This document shows, one piece after another, positions 18,878 to 29,323 of a DNA stretch of 64,000 nt. The DNA comes from Oscillospiraceae bacterium MB08-C2-2 (lineage in GTDB: Bacteria > Bacillota > Clostridia > Oscillospirales > Ruminococcaceae). The notes below the pieces were generated by a model, which did not search any database, was not told the origin of the DNA, and worked only from the letters and a program-made list of their open reading frames with translations. The stretch spans positions 2,130,944 to 2,194,943 of the forward strand of contig CP141729.1 of assembly GCA_035621215.1 (NCBI GenBank). The letters run 5' to 3'. The position numbers were made by a program, and so were the translations under genes. Every line of letters begins with the position of its first letter. Positions within the stretch are counted from its first letter, which is position 1.

Positions 18878-18906
18878 TAGTATTTCGACTTTTTATGCGA
18901 ATTTCC

Positions 18907-18955
18907 CGGCTTTTTGGTCAAAAAACCACTTTTGCCGGTTTTATTTGTTTAACAT
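18907..18955 (+). terminator. Hairpin plus U-rich run upstream of the phosphatase homologue
   Basis: CCGGC-TTTTTGGT-CAAAA-AACCA-CTTTTGCCGG followed by TTTTATTTG looks like an intrinsic terminator, but it is upstream of the gene at 18982 and no plus-strand gene precedes it. An attenuator or chance structure are both possible. Confidence 0.35.
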
Positions 18956-18981
18956 TTTATGAGGAAAAGAGACTTTGGCCT

Positions 18982-19629
18982 ATGATAAGCTATAAATTGC
19001 ACCTAATCCGCACCGGCAGCACGGCTATGGATGCCCATCCCCGCTTGGTGGGTCAGCAGGATTTGCCCCTCAGCCCCCAGGGAGTGGCCGAGCTGAAGCA
19101 GCTGAAAAAGGATTTGATTTACCCCAAGGTGCAGGAGGTTTACACAAGCCCGCTGCGCCGCTGTGTGCAGACCGGCTATCAGCTTTTCCCCGATACCTTC
19201 ACACAGGTGCTTCCCGGCTTGCAGGATTTAGGGCTGGGTGATTTTGAGGGACAAACCGTTGCCCAGTTGCAGGAGCAACCAGATTTCCGCTTGTGGCTGG
19301 AGGATGCCCGCCAGAATCCACCGCCGGGCGGTGAAGATTTGGATGCTTTTCTGGGTCGGATTGTGGCTTCGGTGGAAGAAATCTTTCATACCATGATGGA
19401 TCAGCGGATTACCAGTGCAGCCCTGATTACCCATCGTGGGGTGATTATGACTTTGCTGGCCGCCATTTGCCTGCCCAAGCAGCCGGTCAGCCAGTGGGCG
19501 GTTGCCAACGGAACCGGTTTCACTCTGCTGGCCACTCCCCAGATGTGGATGCGAGACCATGCTATGGAGGTTTTCGCTCCCATCCCCAACCTGCCGGATG
19601 CCGCAGAAGAGGATGACTACTGGTTGTAA
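18982..19629 (+). CDS. Histidine-phosphatase superfamily protein lacking the nucleophilic histidine
   Basis: 215 aa with the phosphoglycerate-mutase/histidine-phosphatase fold. It has LVGQQDLPLSPQG, TSPLRRCVQT with the substrate arginine R60, GDFEGQT (E90 region) and the second catalytic histidine H151 in THRGVI. The first motif, normally RHG, reads R10-T11-G12 (HLIRTGST). The histidine that is phosphorylated during catalysis is therefore absent, and a classical phosphatase mechanism is unlikely. ATG 18982 is chosen by homology (MISYKLHLIR); the ribosome site is weak and the frame is open upstream to 18895. Confidence 0.82.
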   Translation: MISYKLHLIRTGSTAMDAHPRLVGQQDLPLSPQGVAELKQLKKDLIYPKVQEVYTSPLRRCVQTGYQLFPDTFTQVLPGLQDLGLGDFEGQTVAQLQEQPDFRLWLEDARQNPPPGGEDLDAFLGRIVASVEEIFHTMMDQRITSAALITHRGVIMTLLAAICLPKQPVSQWAVANGTGFTLLATPQMWMRDHAMEVFAPIPNLPDAAEEDDYWL

Positions 19630-19758
19630 AGACAATGGATTTTACACAAATCGTATAATTTTGCCGCTTCATATCCGGTATAGTAGATTGTATGCTTGGC
19701 CCTTTTATTTAAGAACCGGCCCGGGGTATACCGGCAGTAAAATTTTTTCGGGTCATTT

Positions 19759-19981
19759 GCACAGGCTCTTGGGCCTGTTCAGTGTGTAGACAAAAGTCTC
19801 CACCCTCTATGGGGGCATCCAATTTCCCCCATAGTCCCCCCGGATTGCGCCGCTCCGGCGTAAAAAGTGGTATTTCGAACTCGAAATTAATTGGACTTCG
19901 GAAGAATTACCAATCGGAATCTAAGTGTCTGCCATTTAATGACCGTTATGTTTACAGTCTGCACAGGCCCTTGGGTCTGTT
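19759..19981 (+). repeat. Structured intergenic element family 1, copy B
   Basis: Body: CTATGGGGGCAT-CCA-ATTTCCCCCATAG, CCCCCCGG, TGCGCC-GCTCC-GGCGTA, AAGTGGTATTTCGAACTCGAAATTAATT, TCGGAAGAATTACCAA and TCTGCCAT. This is the same order as copies A and C. It is bounded by near-identical 21-nt direct repeats (19759-19779 and 19961-19981, GCACAGGCYCTTGGGYCTGT plus T), each an ACAGGC/GYCTGT hairpin. The right repeat abuts the ribosome site of the next gene. It fills most of the 367-nt gap at 19630-19996. Confidence 0.85.
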
Positions 19982-19996
19982 ATAAGGAGGAACGTT

Positions 19997-21076
19997 ATGT
20001 CATTGTTTCGGGTTTTCAAGAAAAATGCCAGATTGGCCTTGCAGGATAGCTGGGGCCGGGCTTTGGGGATTTTACTTCTGGTTATGGGAATCGGGGTTTT
20101 GCTGGGTACGATACAAGGGATTACCTCAGCGATTTTGGCTGTTTCCTCCATGCCTGCGCTGGATTCCTTTTCTTTTTCATTTTCCTCCCCCATGGAGCTT
20201 TTTGCCGTCATACCCTGGGTGTATCTGGCTGTTCCCGGCGCTTTTGGCCTGCTGAATTTTCTCTTGGTGGTTCCCCTGGGGCTGGGGCAGATCCGCTGGT
20301 ATCATCAGCTAGTTCACGACCAATCCGAACCAATTAGTAATGTCTTTCATTATTACGAAGGAGCAGGAAAATATTTCCGCTGCCTTTGGTATTATATCAG
20401 CCTGACCATCCGCCAAAGCCTTTGGGCTGTTTTGTTTTTATGTATCCCCATGGGTGCTATGGCGCTTTCGGTTGTGCCCTTGATGAATGAAGAGGTCACC
20501 CGGATTCAGGCTTCCCTTTCCACCTTTGGCCTTCTGATTTCCTGTGTGCTGCTGATTCTGGCCACCATCCTTTATACGGTTCATATGATGAAGTATTTTC
20601 TCACCCCCTACCTAATGGCAGAGGACCCCAAGATGAGTGTGGGCAAGGCCATTCGAACCTCAATCCGCTTTACTAAGGGTTATCGTTTCAGTCTGTTTAG
20701 TTTCAGCCTTTCTTTTCTGGGCTGGATTCTGTTGTGTATATTCCTATTCCCTATTTTGTTTGTAGGGCCTTATCTGCAAACCTCTATGGCGCTGTATGCC
20801 CGGTATATCATTGAAAAGAACCAATCAGCCATCCCGGCGCCTACCAAGGAATTTAAGGCGGTGGAAATCATCCGGGACGAAGAGCCGGTTATGGATTTAT
20901 GGCCTGCCCAGCCCCACCCTCCCACTGCGCCTTCACTGGAACCAGACCTTTTTGAAGAGGCACCCCTAGAGGCTTTTGCAGAAGAAGCAGCGCAGCCCAC
21001 TCCGGAACCGGATGAGCCATCTGTGGAGGAGCTTGCCCCCCAAGAAGAGCCCCCTCACCCCGAAGAGGATGTTTAA
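19997..21076 (+). CDS. DUF975-family polytopic membrane protein with acidic tail
   Basis: 359 aa. An N-terminal FRVFKKNARLALQDSWGRALG amphipathic segment and about six membrane helices (20-275) carry the DUF975 pattern (VPLGLGQIRWYHQLV, FHYYEGAGKYFRCLWYY, PYLMAEDPKMSVGKAIRTSIRFTKGYR, GPYLQTSMALYARYI). The last 75 residues form a Pro/Glu-rich, strongly acidic, probably disordered cytoplasmic tail. DUF975 function is not established. AAGGAGG is 6 nt before ATG 19997, directly after the terminal hairpin of repeat copy B, so the repeat forms part of its leader. Confidence 0.8.
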   Translation: MSLFRVFKKNARLALQDSWGRALGILLLVMGIGVLLGTIQGITSAILAVSSMPALDSFSFSFSSPMELFAVIPWVYLAVPGAFGLLNFLLVVPLGLGQIRWYHQLVHDQSEPISNVFHYYEGAGKYFRCLWYYISLTIRQSLWAVLFLCIPMGAMALSVVPLMNEEVTRIQASLSTFGLLISCVLLILATILYTVHMMKYFLTPYLMAEDPKMSVGKAIRTSIRFTKGYRFSLFSFSLSFLGWILLCIFLFPILFVGPYLQTSMALYARYIIEKNQSAIPAPTKEFKAVEIIRDEEPVMDLWPAQPHPPTAPSLEPDLFEEAPLEAFAEEAAQPTPEPDEPSVEELAPQEEPPHPEEDV

Positions 21077-21198
21077 TCTTTTCGCCTTCTACAGCAGCCA
21101 AGGCCTGTCCTCCCTATGCCCCAGGGCAAAGGGGGATGGGTTTTCTGTTTTTATGGAGAAAGATTCCGAAAATGCCAAGTCATTTTTGTTTGGCTAAA

Positions 21199-21236
21199 GA
21201 AAAAAAGCACCCCGCCGAAATAAATGGCGGAATGCT
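21199..21236 (-). terminator. Terminator of the ribbon-helix-helix gene
   Basis: On the minus strand AAGCA-TT-CCGCC, loop, GGCGG-GG-TGCTT, then a run of U (A-tract 21199-21206). It lies about 50 nt beyond the stop. Confidence 0.75.
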
Positions 21237-21284
21237 TAGGCCATGAACACGAGCAGTTCCAACAGACCCTCGGGAATACTCTTT

Positions 21285-21449
21285 TTAGAGATTATTACCG
21301 GAAGAATTCTCAGGGTTTTCCAACTGCCTTCTAATTAAAACATTTATATATTTCGAAAACGAGCGGTCGTCCTTTTCGGCCAGTTCTTTTAACTTCTCAA
21401 CAATATCCTGATCCAAAGTCACACTGACCTTTACTTTAAGCGGCTTCAT
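21285..21449 (-). CDS. Small ribbon-helix-helix (Arc/CopG-like) DNA-binding protein
   Basis: 54 aa. A beta strand KVKVSVTLDQ is followed by helix DIVEKLKELAEKDD, a turn RSFSK and helix YINVLIRRQLEN: a clear ribbon-helix-helix dimer unit of the Arc/CopG/MetJ type. ATG 21449 has GAGGTG 6 nt upstream; an adjacent ATG at 21452 is the alternative. Such proteins repress their own or a neighbouring promoter, often as antitoxins, but no toxin gene is adjacent. A perfect palindrome AGGATATCCT (21476-21485) and a half-copy AGGATA (about 21513) lie upstream and could be the operator. Confidence 0.8.
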   Translation of the reverse strand: MKPLKVKVSVTLDQDIVEKLKELAEKDDRSFSKYINVLIRRQLENPENSSGNNL

Positions 21450-21475
21450 CATTATCACCTCTAGTAAATAATAGC

Positions 21476-21485
21476 AGGATATCCT
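21476..21485. promoter_or_regulatory. Candidate operator palindrome
   Basis: AGGATATCCT, 27 nt upstream of the ribbon-helix-helix start codon, with a related AGGATA about 30 nt further. A plausible autoregulatory site by position only. Confidence 0.3.
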
Positions 21486-21565
21486 TTTTAATATTGACTT
21501 ATGCGATAAAGTAGGATAAAGCGTGATTTATGAAAATGCCGCCGCTTATGTTTCAGCATAAAAGA

Positions 21566-22090
21566 TCAGGCCATACCGAAAATAAGGCGCACCATGAATG
21601 CGCTTGCCACGAAACCCACCAAATCCGCTGTCAGGGAGGCAGGCAAAGTGTGGCGTGTTCGGGCAATTTTAGTGGCCCCGTAATATACAGCGATGGTGTA
21701 AAAGGTTGTTTCGGTGGAGCCCTCCATTACACTGGCAACCCGGCCTATGTAACTATCCGGCCCATAGGTTTTGAGCAGGTCGTTGAATAGAACCAATCCC
21801 CCGCTGCCCGAAATGGGTCGGAGCAGAGCAAAGGGAACCACCTCGGTGGGCAACTGCAAAAACTTCGCTATAGGGGTAATGGCGTAGGATAAAATATCCA
21901 ATGCCCCTGAGGCCTTGAACATGCCGATACAGGTCATGAGAGCCACCATAGCTGGCAAAACCTTAACGGCCGTGTGGAAACCTTCTTTGGCCCCTTCCAA
22001 AAAAACCGAAAAAATATCCACCTTGTGCCACAGTCCCGCCCCCAAAATAACCACAATTACAATCGGAATGGACATATTGTTTAAAGTCAT
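21566..22090 (-). CDS. spmB: Spore maturation protein B
   Basis: Nucleoside-recognition/Gate-domain membrane protein of 174 aa with about five helices. With SpmA it is needed for core dehydration and heat resistance of spores in Bacillus and Clostridium. Family features seen: VLPAMVALMTCIGMFKASGALD, PLAL-type PFALLRPISGSGG, and EGSTETTFYTIAVYYGATKIARTRHTLPA near the end. ATG 22090 has GGGTGA 7-8 nt upstream; the frame is open back to a TTG at 22111. It lies 137 nt after spmA, so a separate sporulation promoter is possible. Confidence 0.95.
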   Translation of the reverse strand: MTLNNMSIPIVIVVILGAGLWHKVDIFSVFLEGAKEGFHTAVKVLPAMVALMTCIGMFKASGALDILSYAITPIAKFLQLPTEVVPFALLRPISGSGGLVLFNDLLKTYGPDSYIGRVASVMEGSTETTFYTIAVYYGATKIARTRHTLPASLTADLVGFVASAFMVRLIFGMA

Positions 22091-22227
22091 AGCATTTTCA
22101 CCCGATATCAATATAGAGTAGAGTTTGGAATAAAGCTGAGAATCTAAAAAGGAAACATGGGTATATGTTTGTTAATTTTTTATTTTCTATTGCATTAATT
22201 TACAAATAATGGTAAAATGTAGAGGAA

Positions 22228-22803
22228 TTAAGTGTATTTCGACAAAATTTTGGCCATAATGATTCCAGAGAGAACTGAAAGCAGTGAAGCTGCCCAAGCG
22301 GCGGGCATGATATCCAAAGGCTCTGCTGCGCCTGCATTGGCTCGGAGCAGTGCCGTGGTGGTGGGAATCAGTTGGAGACAAGCCGTATTGAGCACAACGA
22401 ACATTGCCATATTGTTGGAGGCGGTTTTTGAATAACCTCCGTCTTTTTCCATCTGGCGCATAGCTGCAATCCCCAAAGGTGTGGCTGCGTTTCCAAGCCC
22501 CAAAAGGTTTGCAGAAATATTCAGGGTAATGGCTTGTGCCGCCGCACTATCCGGATTCATTTTTTCAAACAGCAGCCGAATCACCGGTGAAAATAACCGG
22601 CTTAGTTTCTTGGTAAGCCCTGCTTTCTCCGCGATTTTCATAAATCCGCTCCACATGCACATAGACCCCATCAGAGAGAGGGTCAGCTCAACAGCACCCC
22701 CGCATTCCCTTATGGCCGCCTGTGAGATTGCATCCATTCTGCCCTGTAAGATACCAAACACCACTGCCGCAAAAATCATCCCTGAAAAAATCCACTTCAT
22801 CAT
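22228..22803 (-). CDS. spmA: Spore maturation protein A
   Basis: 191 aa membrane protein of the SpmA family, partner of SpmB in spore dehydration and germination. Recognisable segments are MWSGFMKIAEKAGL, ANLLGLGNAATPLGIAAMRQM and MAMFVVLNTACLQLIPTT, with about five helices. GGAGG stands 9 nt before the first of two ATGs (22803/22800). Its presence with spmB and a SpoIIQ homologue is the best evidence in the window that the organism forms endospores. Confidence 0.95.
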   Translation of the reverse strand: MMKWIFSGMIFAAVVFGILQGRMDAISQAAIRECGGAVELTLSLMGSMCMWSGFMKIAEKAGLTKKLSRLFSPVIRLLFEKMNPDSAAAQAITLNISANLLGLGNAATPLGIAAMRQMEKDGGYSKTASNNMAMFVVLNTACLQLIPTTTALLRANAGAAEPLDIMPAAWAASLLSVLSGIIMAKILSKYT

Positions 22804-23111
22804 AACAGCTGTCCTCCCCCGCCTATTTGCCGAAGCTCTAAGCCATTAACCCAGCCCACCGGGTGCAAAAAGGTCAGAAGCCTCCCCCTAGTAACACTGT
22901 TTTATTGTGTTTACCCAACTGTATCTTTGTTGTTTCTATGTTACATTCATATTACCCCATGCATACAAAATAGTACTAAAGGCTTTTAAATTCCGTAAAA
23001 ATGCGCTCGGAATCGCTGGAATTTTTAAAAAATATTTTCACGTCCATTAATTTAATATTAATTTTTTTGTGAAAATTTACGTTTTGTTCATTTGCCAGAA
23101 ATTTCTATAAT

Positions 23112-23140
23112 TTGACATTTTCTTCAAAATCCCCTATACT
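23112..23140 (+). promoter_or_regulatory. Sigma-A promoter of the abrB-like gene
   Basis: TTGACA (23112-23117), exactly 17 nt, TATACT (23135-23140). The start site falls near 23147, 47 nt before the ATG. The rest of the 390-nt gap (22804-23193) is A/T-rich and I see nothing else in it. Confidence 0.88.
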
Positions 23141-23193
23141 GACAATGCTGAATGCAGTTTTACATATTGCCTGATAACAAGGAGGAAACCGGT

Positions 23194-23445
23194 ATGAAAT
23201 CGACAGGCATAGTTCGTAAAGTAGATGATCTCGGACGTATAGTTCTCCCTAAAGAGCTTCGTAACGTCCTGGATATTGCAGAAAGGGACCCTTTAGAAAT
23301 TTTTGTGGAGGGCAACTCCATTATTTTGCAGAAATATGAGCCCAGCTGCTTTTTCTGCGGGAGCCAAGAGCATATCCATCAGTATAAAAACAAAAATATC
23401 TGCCAAGTTTGCCTGCATGAAATGAAAAACCTGATTATAGGCTAA
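23194..23445 (+). CDS. abrB: AbrB/SpoVT-family transition-state regulator with C-terminal CxxC pair
   Basis: 83 aa. The N-terminal swapped-hairpin DNA-binding domain (MKSTGIVRKVDDLGRIVLPKELRNVLDIAERDPLEIFV, 1-38) is very close to Bacillus AbrB, which represses post-exponential genes. The C-terminal part differs: C52-x2-C55 and C70-x2-C73 with H60/H62 between them look like a small zinc ribbon. ATG 23194 has AAGGAGG upstream and a consensus promoter before it. It lies next to spmAB, in line with a role in the entry to sporulation, though targets are not shown. Confidence 0.88.
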   Translation: MKSTGIVRKVDDLGRIVLPKELRNVLDIAERDPLEIFVEGNSIILQKYEPSCFFCGSQEHIHQYKNKNICQVCLHEMKNLIIG

Positions 23446-23483
23446 GTCACCTCTTCTGAATAAGAAGGCGCCCTCTACAACGC

Positions 23484-23523
23484 AAAAAAAGAGACCTTGT
23501 CTTTCGACTTGGTCTCTTTTTAT
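23484..23523. terminator. Bidirectional terminator between abrB and upp
   Basis: A-tract, GAGACC stem, loop TTGTCTTTCGACTT, GGTCTC, T-tract. It works for abrB (plus) and for the pyrG-upp operon (minus). Confidence 0.92.
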
Positions 23524-23569
23524 ATTCCGAAGCATTTCTGCGCCTGATTTAAACTTTTAGAACCAATGC

Positions 23570-24202
23570 CTACTTTGTGCCGTAAATACGGTCGCCGGCA
23601 TCTCCCAGCCCGGGAATGATGTAGGCGTGCTCATCCAGCTTCTTATCCAAAGAGGCACAATAGACCTGCACATCGGGGTGAGCAGCCAAAAGGGCAGCAA
23701 GACCCTCGGGAGCGGCGATCACACACATAAACTTAATGCTCAGGGCGCCTCTGTCCTTAATCAGGGAGATTGCATCCACAGCGGAACCGCCGGTAGCCAG
23801 CATGGGATCCAGCACAATAACATCACGCTCGCAGATATCGCTGGGCAGCTTGCAGTAATATTCCACAGGCTGATGGGTTACATGATCCCGGTAAATGCCG
23901 ATGTGCCCCACCTTAGCGGCAGGAATCAAGGAAAGCATAGCATCCACCATGCCCATGCCCGCCCGCAGAATCGGCACCAAGGCCAGCTTGCGTCCCGCAA
24001 TAACCTTAACGTTTGCCGTTGCCACAGGGGTTTCCACCTGGGCATCCATCAGGGGCAGATCACGGGTGGCCTCATAGCACATCAGCATGGCAATTTCGGA
24101 AATTAAATCCCGGAAATCCTGTGAATTGGTGTTTTTATCCCGAAGAAATGCCAGCTTGTGCTGAATCAGGGGATGATCAAAAATAATAGGCTCTTGACTC
24201 AT
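23570..24202 (-). CDS. upp: Uracil phosphoribosyltransferase
   Basis: Pyrimidine salvage enzyme: uracil plus PRPP gives UMP. 210 aa, the usual length. The N-terminal [16 protein letters not shown], the dimer/uracil segment [15 protein letters not shown], the PRPP loop [14 protein letters not shown] and the terminal [12 protein letters not shown] are all canonical. ATG 24202 has GGAGGG upstream; the frame extends a further 7 codons. Last gene of the run pyrG-fhs-tsaE-tsaB-rpiB-upp. Its product makes UMP, the precursor for PyrG at the head of the run. Confidence 0.97.
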   Translation of the reverse strand: MSQEPIIFDHPLIQHKLAFLRDKNTNSQDFRDLISEIAMLMCYEATRDLPLMDAQVETPVATANVKVIAGRKLALVPILRAGMGMVDAMLSLIPAAKVGHIGIYRDHVTHQPVEYYCKLPSDICERDVIVLDPMLATGGSAVDAISLIKDRGALSIKFMCVIAAPEGLAALLAAHPDVQVYCASLDKKLDEHAYIIPGLGDAGDRIYGTK

Positions 24203-24236
24203 AAAAATAGTCCCTCCATCCAATGGTTTGTTGATT

Positions 24237-24680
24237 TTAAAGCTCTTTGTTCTCCAGCTCGGTGATCATGGCCACACGGCGGGCATGGCGCTCGCCCAGA
24301 TACTCGGAATTCAGAAAAGCATCCACCAGCTCACAAGCAAGCCCGGCTCCCACCACTCGTCCGCCCATGCAAAGAACATTGGCGTCGTTGTGAAGGCGGG
24401 TAAACCGGGCGCTGAATGTATCCGAGCAGCAAGCTGCACGAATCCCCTTCATTTTGTTGGCTGCAATAGAAATACCGATTCCGGTGCCGCAAAAAAGCAG
24501 TGCCTTTTCGCATTCCCCTGACTGGATAGAACGGCAGGCAGCTTCTGCAATAACCGGATAATCACAGGAGGTTTCGGTGTGGGTTCCGAAATCTTTATAG
24601 GGTACCTCCAGTTGATCCAGATAAAGCTTGACTTCCTCTTTGAGGGCAAAGCCCCCGTGGTCCGAACCGATGGCAATCAT
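24237..24680 (-). CDS. rpiB: Ribose-5-phosphate isomerase B
   Basis: Interconverts ribose-5-phosphate and ribulose-5-phosphate. 147 aa. It has the RpiB/LacAB N terminus [13 protein letters not shown], catalytic cysteine in [12 protein letters not shown] and arginine/histidine pair in [19 protein letters not shown] sugar-phosphate isomerase of the LacAB type is the only serious alternative, but those come as pairs. AAAGGAGA is 6 nt before ATG 24680. The start overlaps the tsaB stop (ATGA), so translation is coupled. It supplies ribose-5-phosphate for PRPP, which upp consumes. Confidence 0.94.
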   Translation of the reverse strand: MIAIGSDHGGFALKEEVKLYLDQLEVPYKDFGTHTETSCDYPVIAEAACRSIQSGECEKALLFCGTGIGISIAANKMKGIRAACCSDTFSARFTRLHNDANVLCMGGRVVGAGLACELVDAFLNSEYLGERHARRVAMITELENKEL

Positions 24681-25369
24681 ACAGATTCTCCTTTCAATTT
24701 TTCAAGATATTCTCGCTGCGCCTGAGGCAAGCGTAAATAAACAGGCAAAAGCTCTCCCGCCGGAACAGATGGCTCCTCTACGGCGGCTCTGGCCACACTG
24801 GCGGCCCGCTGGTGGCGCAGATGCTCCGGCGCCAGACGAAGGTTCTCCCCGCTCAGCTCACCGTAGCAGAGTGCGGCTCCATCCCCCACCAGCCAGATGG
24901 ATTGGTCGGCATAGGCTGCCAGACGTTGGCTCAGCTCCTCTATGGAAAGAGCGGCATCCTCACACAGGCGGATCATTCCGCCGCCTCCGCTTTCAAAGAG
25001 GGCGGTATACACTTGCTGGCGGCGCGCATCCATCACCGGCACCACAATGCCCTCAAAGCCTTCCAGATTAAAGGCGAGCCCCTTGAGGGTAGAAACCCCC
25101 ACACAGGGCTTTTCCAGCCCCATAGCAAGCCCCTTGACAGCGGCAATGCCAATCCGCAGGCCGGTAAAGGAACCGGGCCCCGCCGAAACAGCCAGCCGGT
25201 CCACAGCCGAAAGGGAAATCCTTGTTTGCTCCAGCAGTGCCTCCACCGCAGACATCAGGGTCTGGGAGTGGGTCAGGCCGGTGTTGAGAAAGGTTTCCCC
25301 CCGCAGCACGCCATCCTCCCACAAGGCACAGGAAGCGGCTTTGGCGGAGGAATCCAGCGCCAATATCAT
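24677..25369 (-). CDS. tsaB: tRNA t6A biosynthesis protein TsaB
   Basis: 230 aa ASKHA-fold protein that pairs with TsaD and TsaE to put threonylcarbamoyl on A37 of ANN-decoding tRNAs. MILALDSSAKAASCALWEDG and SAGPGSFTGLRIGIAAVKGLA are diagnostic; the full ATPase set of TsaD is absent, as expected for TsaB. ATG 25369 overlaps the tsaE stop (TGATG); a TTG one codon earlier is an alternative. The C-terminal 30 residues are longer and less conserved. tsaD is not in the window. Confidence 0.94.
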   Translation of the reverse strand: MILALDSSAKAASCALWEDGVLRGETFLNTGLTHSQTLMSAVEALLEQTRISLSAVDRLAVSAGPGSFTGLRIGIAAVKGLAMGLEKPCVGVSTLKGLAFNLEGFEGIVVPVMDARRQQVYTALFESGGGGMIRLCEDAALSIEELSQRLAAYADQSIWLVGDGAALCYGELSGENLRLAPEHLRHQRAASVARAAVEEPSVPAGELLPVYLRLPQAQREYLEKLKGESV

Positions 25370-25797
25370 CAAAACCGGTCATCCCCCTCCACTGTTATGC
25401 GCCGGGTGGTGTCATCCACCCGCTGAATATCAATTGTAATGGTCTCAGGCGGCAGGGCCTCCAGAGCGTTTTCGCTCCATTCCACTGCCAGAATCCCCCC
25501 AGCCTCCAAATAGTCGAAATAGCCGGTGGATTCCAAATCCTCAAAGCCAGTGATCCGGTAAAGATCAAAGTGATACAAGGTAGGCCCTGTGCCCCGGTAT
25601 TCATGCACCAGCGCAAAGGTAGGGCTGGAAACCTCATCCGGCAGGCCCAACCCCTTGGCAAGCCCACGGGTAAAGGCCGTTTTTCCCGCACCCAAGCCCC
25701 CCCGATAGGCCACCACATCGCCGGGGCGCAAAAGGCCGGCCAGCTTTTCTCCCAAAGCCCGGGTCTCGGCTTCGCTATAGGTGGTATATTCCTTCAT
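25369..25797 (-). CDS. tsaE: tRNA t6A biosynthesis ATPase TsaE
   Basis: 142 aa P-loop protein of the t6A complex. Walker A is GGLGAGKTAF (33-42), SSPTFALVHEY forms the switch region, and YHFDLYRI and the terminal EWSENALEALP are family motifs. AAGGAGA lies before ATG 25797. Head of the coupled pair tsaE-tsaB, 37 nt downstream of fhs. Confidence 0.95.
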   Translation of the reverse strand: MKEYTTYSEAETRALGEKLAGLLRPGDVVAYRGGLGAGKTAFTRGLAKGLGLPDEVSSPTFALVHEYRGTGPTLYHFDLYRITGFEDLESTGYFDYLEAGGILAVEWSENALEALPPETITIDIQRVDDTTRRITVEGDDRF

Positions 25798-25834
25798 GGG
25801 CTTCTCTCCTTTGAGGCTAAGGCGGTAAAATCCT

Positions 25835-27502
25835 TTAAAACAGGTTCAGAATATTGCCCTTCTCATCCACATCGATGGAAAGAGCCATGGGCTTTTTGGG
25901 CAGGCCGGGCATGGTCATAATCTCGCCGGTGAAAACCACCAGAAAGCCTGCCCCTGCTGAAAGGCGCACATCCCGCACACTGAGAGTGAAGCCGGAAGGC
26001 CTGCCCAGCAGAGCCGGATTATCCGAAAGGCTGTATTGGGTTTTGGCCATACACACCGGCAGGTTTCCTTTACCCAGCGCCTCAATGGCGGCCAGCGCCT
26101 TTTTGGCGGTGGTGGTGTATTCAACCCCGGCGGCCCCGTAAATCCGGGTAGCAAGGGTATGTATTTTCTCCTGAGCCGACTGCTCCAAGGCATAAATGGG
26201 CTGAAAATCAGAGGGCTTTTCGCAGGCAGCTACGACTTGACGAGCCAGCTCAAGGCCGCCCTCGCCGCCCTTGGCAAACACCTGTGAAAGGGCGAAATCC
26301 GCACCCAGCTCCTTGCAGTAAGAGGCGATGGCCTCCAGCTCCTCGACACTGTCAGTGGCAAATTGGTTGATGGCAACCACAACGGGCAGGCCATATTTCT
26401 GCATGTTTTCCACATGGGCACCTAAATTGCACAGGCCGGCTTTGAGAGCCTCCAGATTGGGCTGAGGAGTTTCCTTGGCGGGAACGCCGCCGTTGTATTT
26501 CAGCGCCCGGGCCGTGGCAACCACCACCACAGCGGAAGGGGTCAGCCCACCACAGCGGCACTTGATATCCAAAAACTTCTCAGCACCCAGATCGGAGCCG
26601 AAGCCCGCCTCGGTGACGGTATAATCCGCCAGCTTGAGAGCCAGCCGGGTTGCCCGAATAGAGTTGCAGCCGTGGGCAATGTTGGCAAAAGGCCCGCCAT
26701 GCATAAGAGCGGGGGTATTTTCCAGCGTCTGCACCAAATTGGGCTTGATAGCCTCCTTGAGCAAGGCGGTCATGGAGCCTTCCACACCCAAATCCCGCGC
26801 ATAAACCGGCCGGTTATCCAAGGTGTAGCCAACCAGAATATCCCCAAGGCGCTTTTTGAGATCAGCCAAATCCGAGGCAAGACATAAAATGGCCATAACC
26901 TCGCTGGCTACTGTGATCTGAAAGCTATCCTCACGGGGGAACCCGTTGATTTTGCCGCCCAGCCCCACAACTGTTTCACGCAGCGCACGGTCATTCATAT
27001 CCATGCACCGGCGGAACAAAATGCGCCGGCAGTCAATGCCCAGCTCATTCCCTTGATGCAGGTGGTTATCCACCACGGCACAGAGCAGGTTGTTGGCGGC
27101 AGTAATGGCGTGCATATCACCGGTAAAGTGAAGGTTAATATCCTCCATAGGCACAACCTGTGAATAGCCGCCTCCTGCGGCGCCTCCCTTAACCCCGAAA
27201 ACAGGGCCAAGGCTTGGCTCACGCAGTGCAATAATGGCTTTTTTGCCCAGCTTATTCATGGCCATTCCCAAGCCAACGGTGGTGGTGGTTTTTCCTTCCC
27301 CGGCGGGGGTAGGGTTAATGGCTGTAACCAATATCAGCTTGCCGTCGGTTCGATCGGAAAGCCGCTCAAAAATCCCCTCGGAAAGCTTGGCCTTATAACG
27401 GCCGTAAAGCTCCAGCTCCTCCGGCAAAACCCCTGCATTCCGCGCAATTTCCTCAATGGGCAAAAGGGATGTACTCTGGGCAATTTCAATATCGCTACGC
27501 AT
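25835..27502 (-). CDS. fhs: Formate-tetrahydrofolate ligase
   Basis: ATP-dependent formation of 10-formyl-THF from formate, the entry of formate into the folate one-carbon pool and part of the methyl branch of the Wood-Ljungdahl pathway. 555 aa, full length. It has the P-loop [17 protein letters not shown] (about 64-80), [20 protein letters not shown] and the C-terminal [18 protein letters not shown] is 10 nt before ATG 27502. It lies 39 nt after pyrG. The gene is common in Clostridia even when CO dehydrogenase is missing, so acetogenesis cannot be inferred. Confidence 0.97.
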   Translation of the reverse strand: MRSDIEIAQSTSLLPIEEIARNAGVLPEELELYGRYKAKLSEGIFERLSDRTDGKLILVTAINPTPAGEGKTTTTVGLGMAMNKLGKKAIIALREPSLGPVFGVKGGAAGGGYSQVVPMEDINLHFTGDMHAITAANNLLCAVVDNHLHQGNELGIDCRRILFRRCMDMNDRALRETVVGLGGKINGFPREDSFQITVASEVMAILCLASDLADLKKRLGDILVGYTLDNRPVYARDLGVEGSMTALLKEAIKPNLVQTLENTPALMHGGPFANIAHGCNSIRATRLALKLADYTVTEAGFGSDLGAEKFLDIKCRCGGLTPSAVVVVATARALKYNGGVPAKETPQPNLEALKAGLCNLGAHVENMQKYGLPVVVAINQFATDSVEELEAIASYCKELGADFALSQVFAKGGEGGLELARQVVAACEKPSDFQPIYALEQSAQEKIHTLATRIYGAAGVEYTTTAKKALAAIEALGKGNLPVCMAKTQYSLSDNPALLGRPSGFTLSVRDVRLSAGAGFLVVFTGEIMTMPGLPKKPMALSIDVDEKGNILNLF

Positions 27503-27541
27503 AGCTGCTGCCTCCTTTTTATGACTGCGTGGGTAACAGTG

Positions 27542-29164
<1,623 letters not shown>

Positions 29165-29219
29165 TTAACCCCCGATAGTTGTATTAAACGTACCGCTTGT
29201 CCGCAAGCACTAACATGTA

Positions 29220-29248
29220 ATTTTACCACCTAACAGGGTATAAGTCAA
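29220..29248 (-). promoter_or_regulatory. Sigma-A promoter of pyrG
   Basis: Minus-strand TTGACT (29243-29248), 17 nt, TAAAAT (29220-29225). The leader is about 60 nt and includes a GCTTG-CGGA-CAAGC hairpin. The GGG start run used for CTP-sensitive slippage in Bacillus pyrG is not visible. Confidence 0.8.
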
Positions 29249-29281
29249 ACGAACGGCGGCGTTTTCGTCATTTTATCCATT

Positions 29282-29316
29282 AAAAAAACGAGACAGCCCC
29301 GGCCATTGCCGAGGCT
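29282..29316 (-). terminator. Terminator of the sensor-kinase gene
   Basis: Minus strand: AGCCTCGGC-AATG-GCCGGGGCT, then GTCTCG and seven U, starting 8 nt after the stop. Confidence 0.88.
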
Positions 29317-29323
29317 GCACAGC

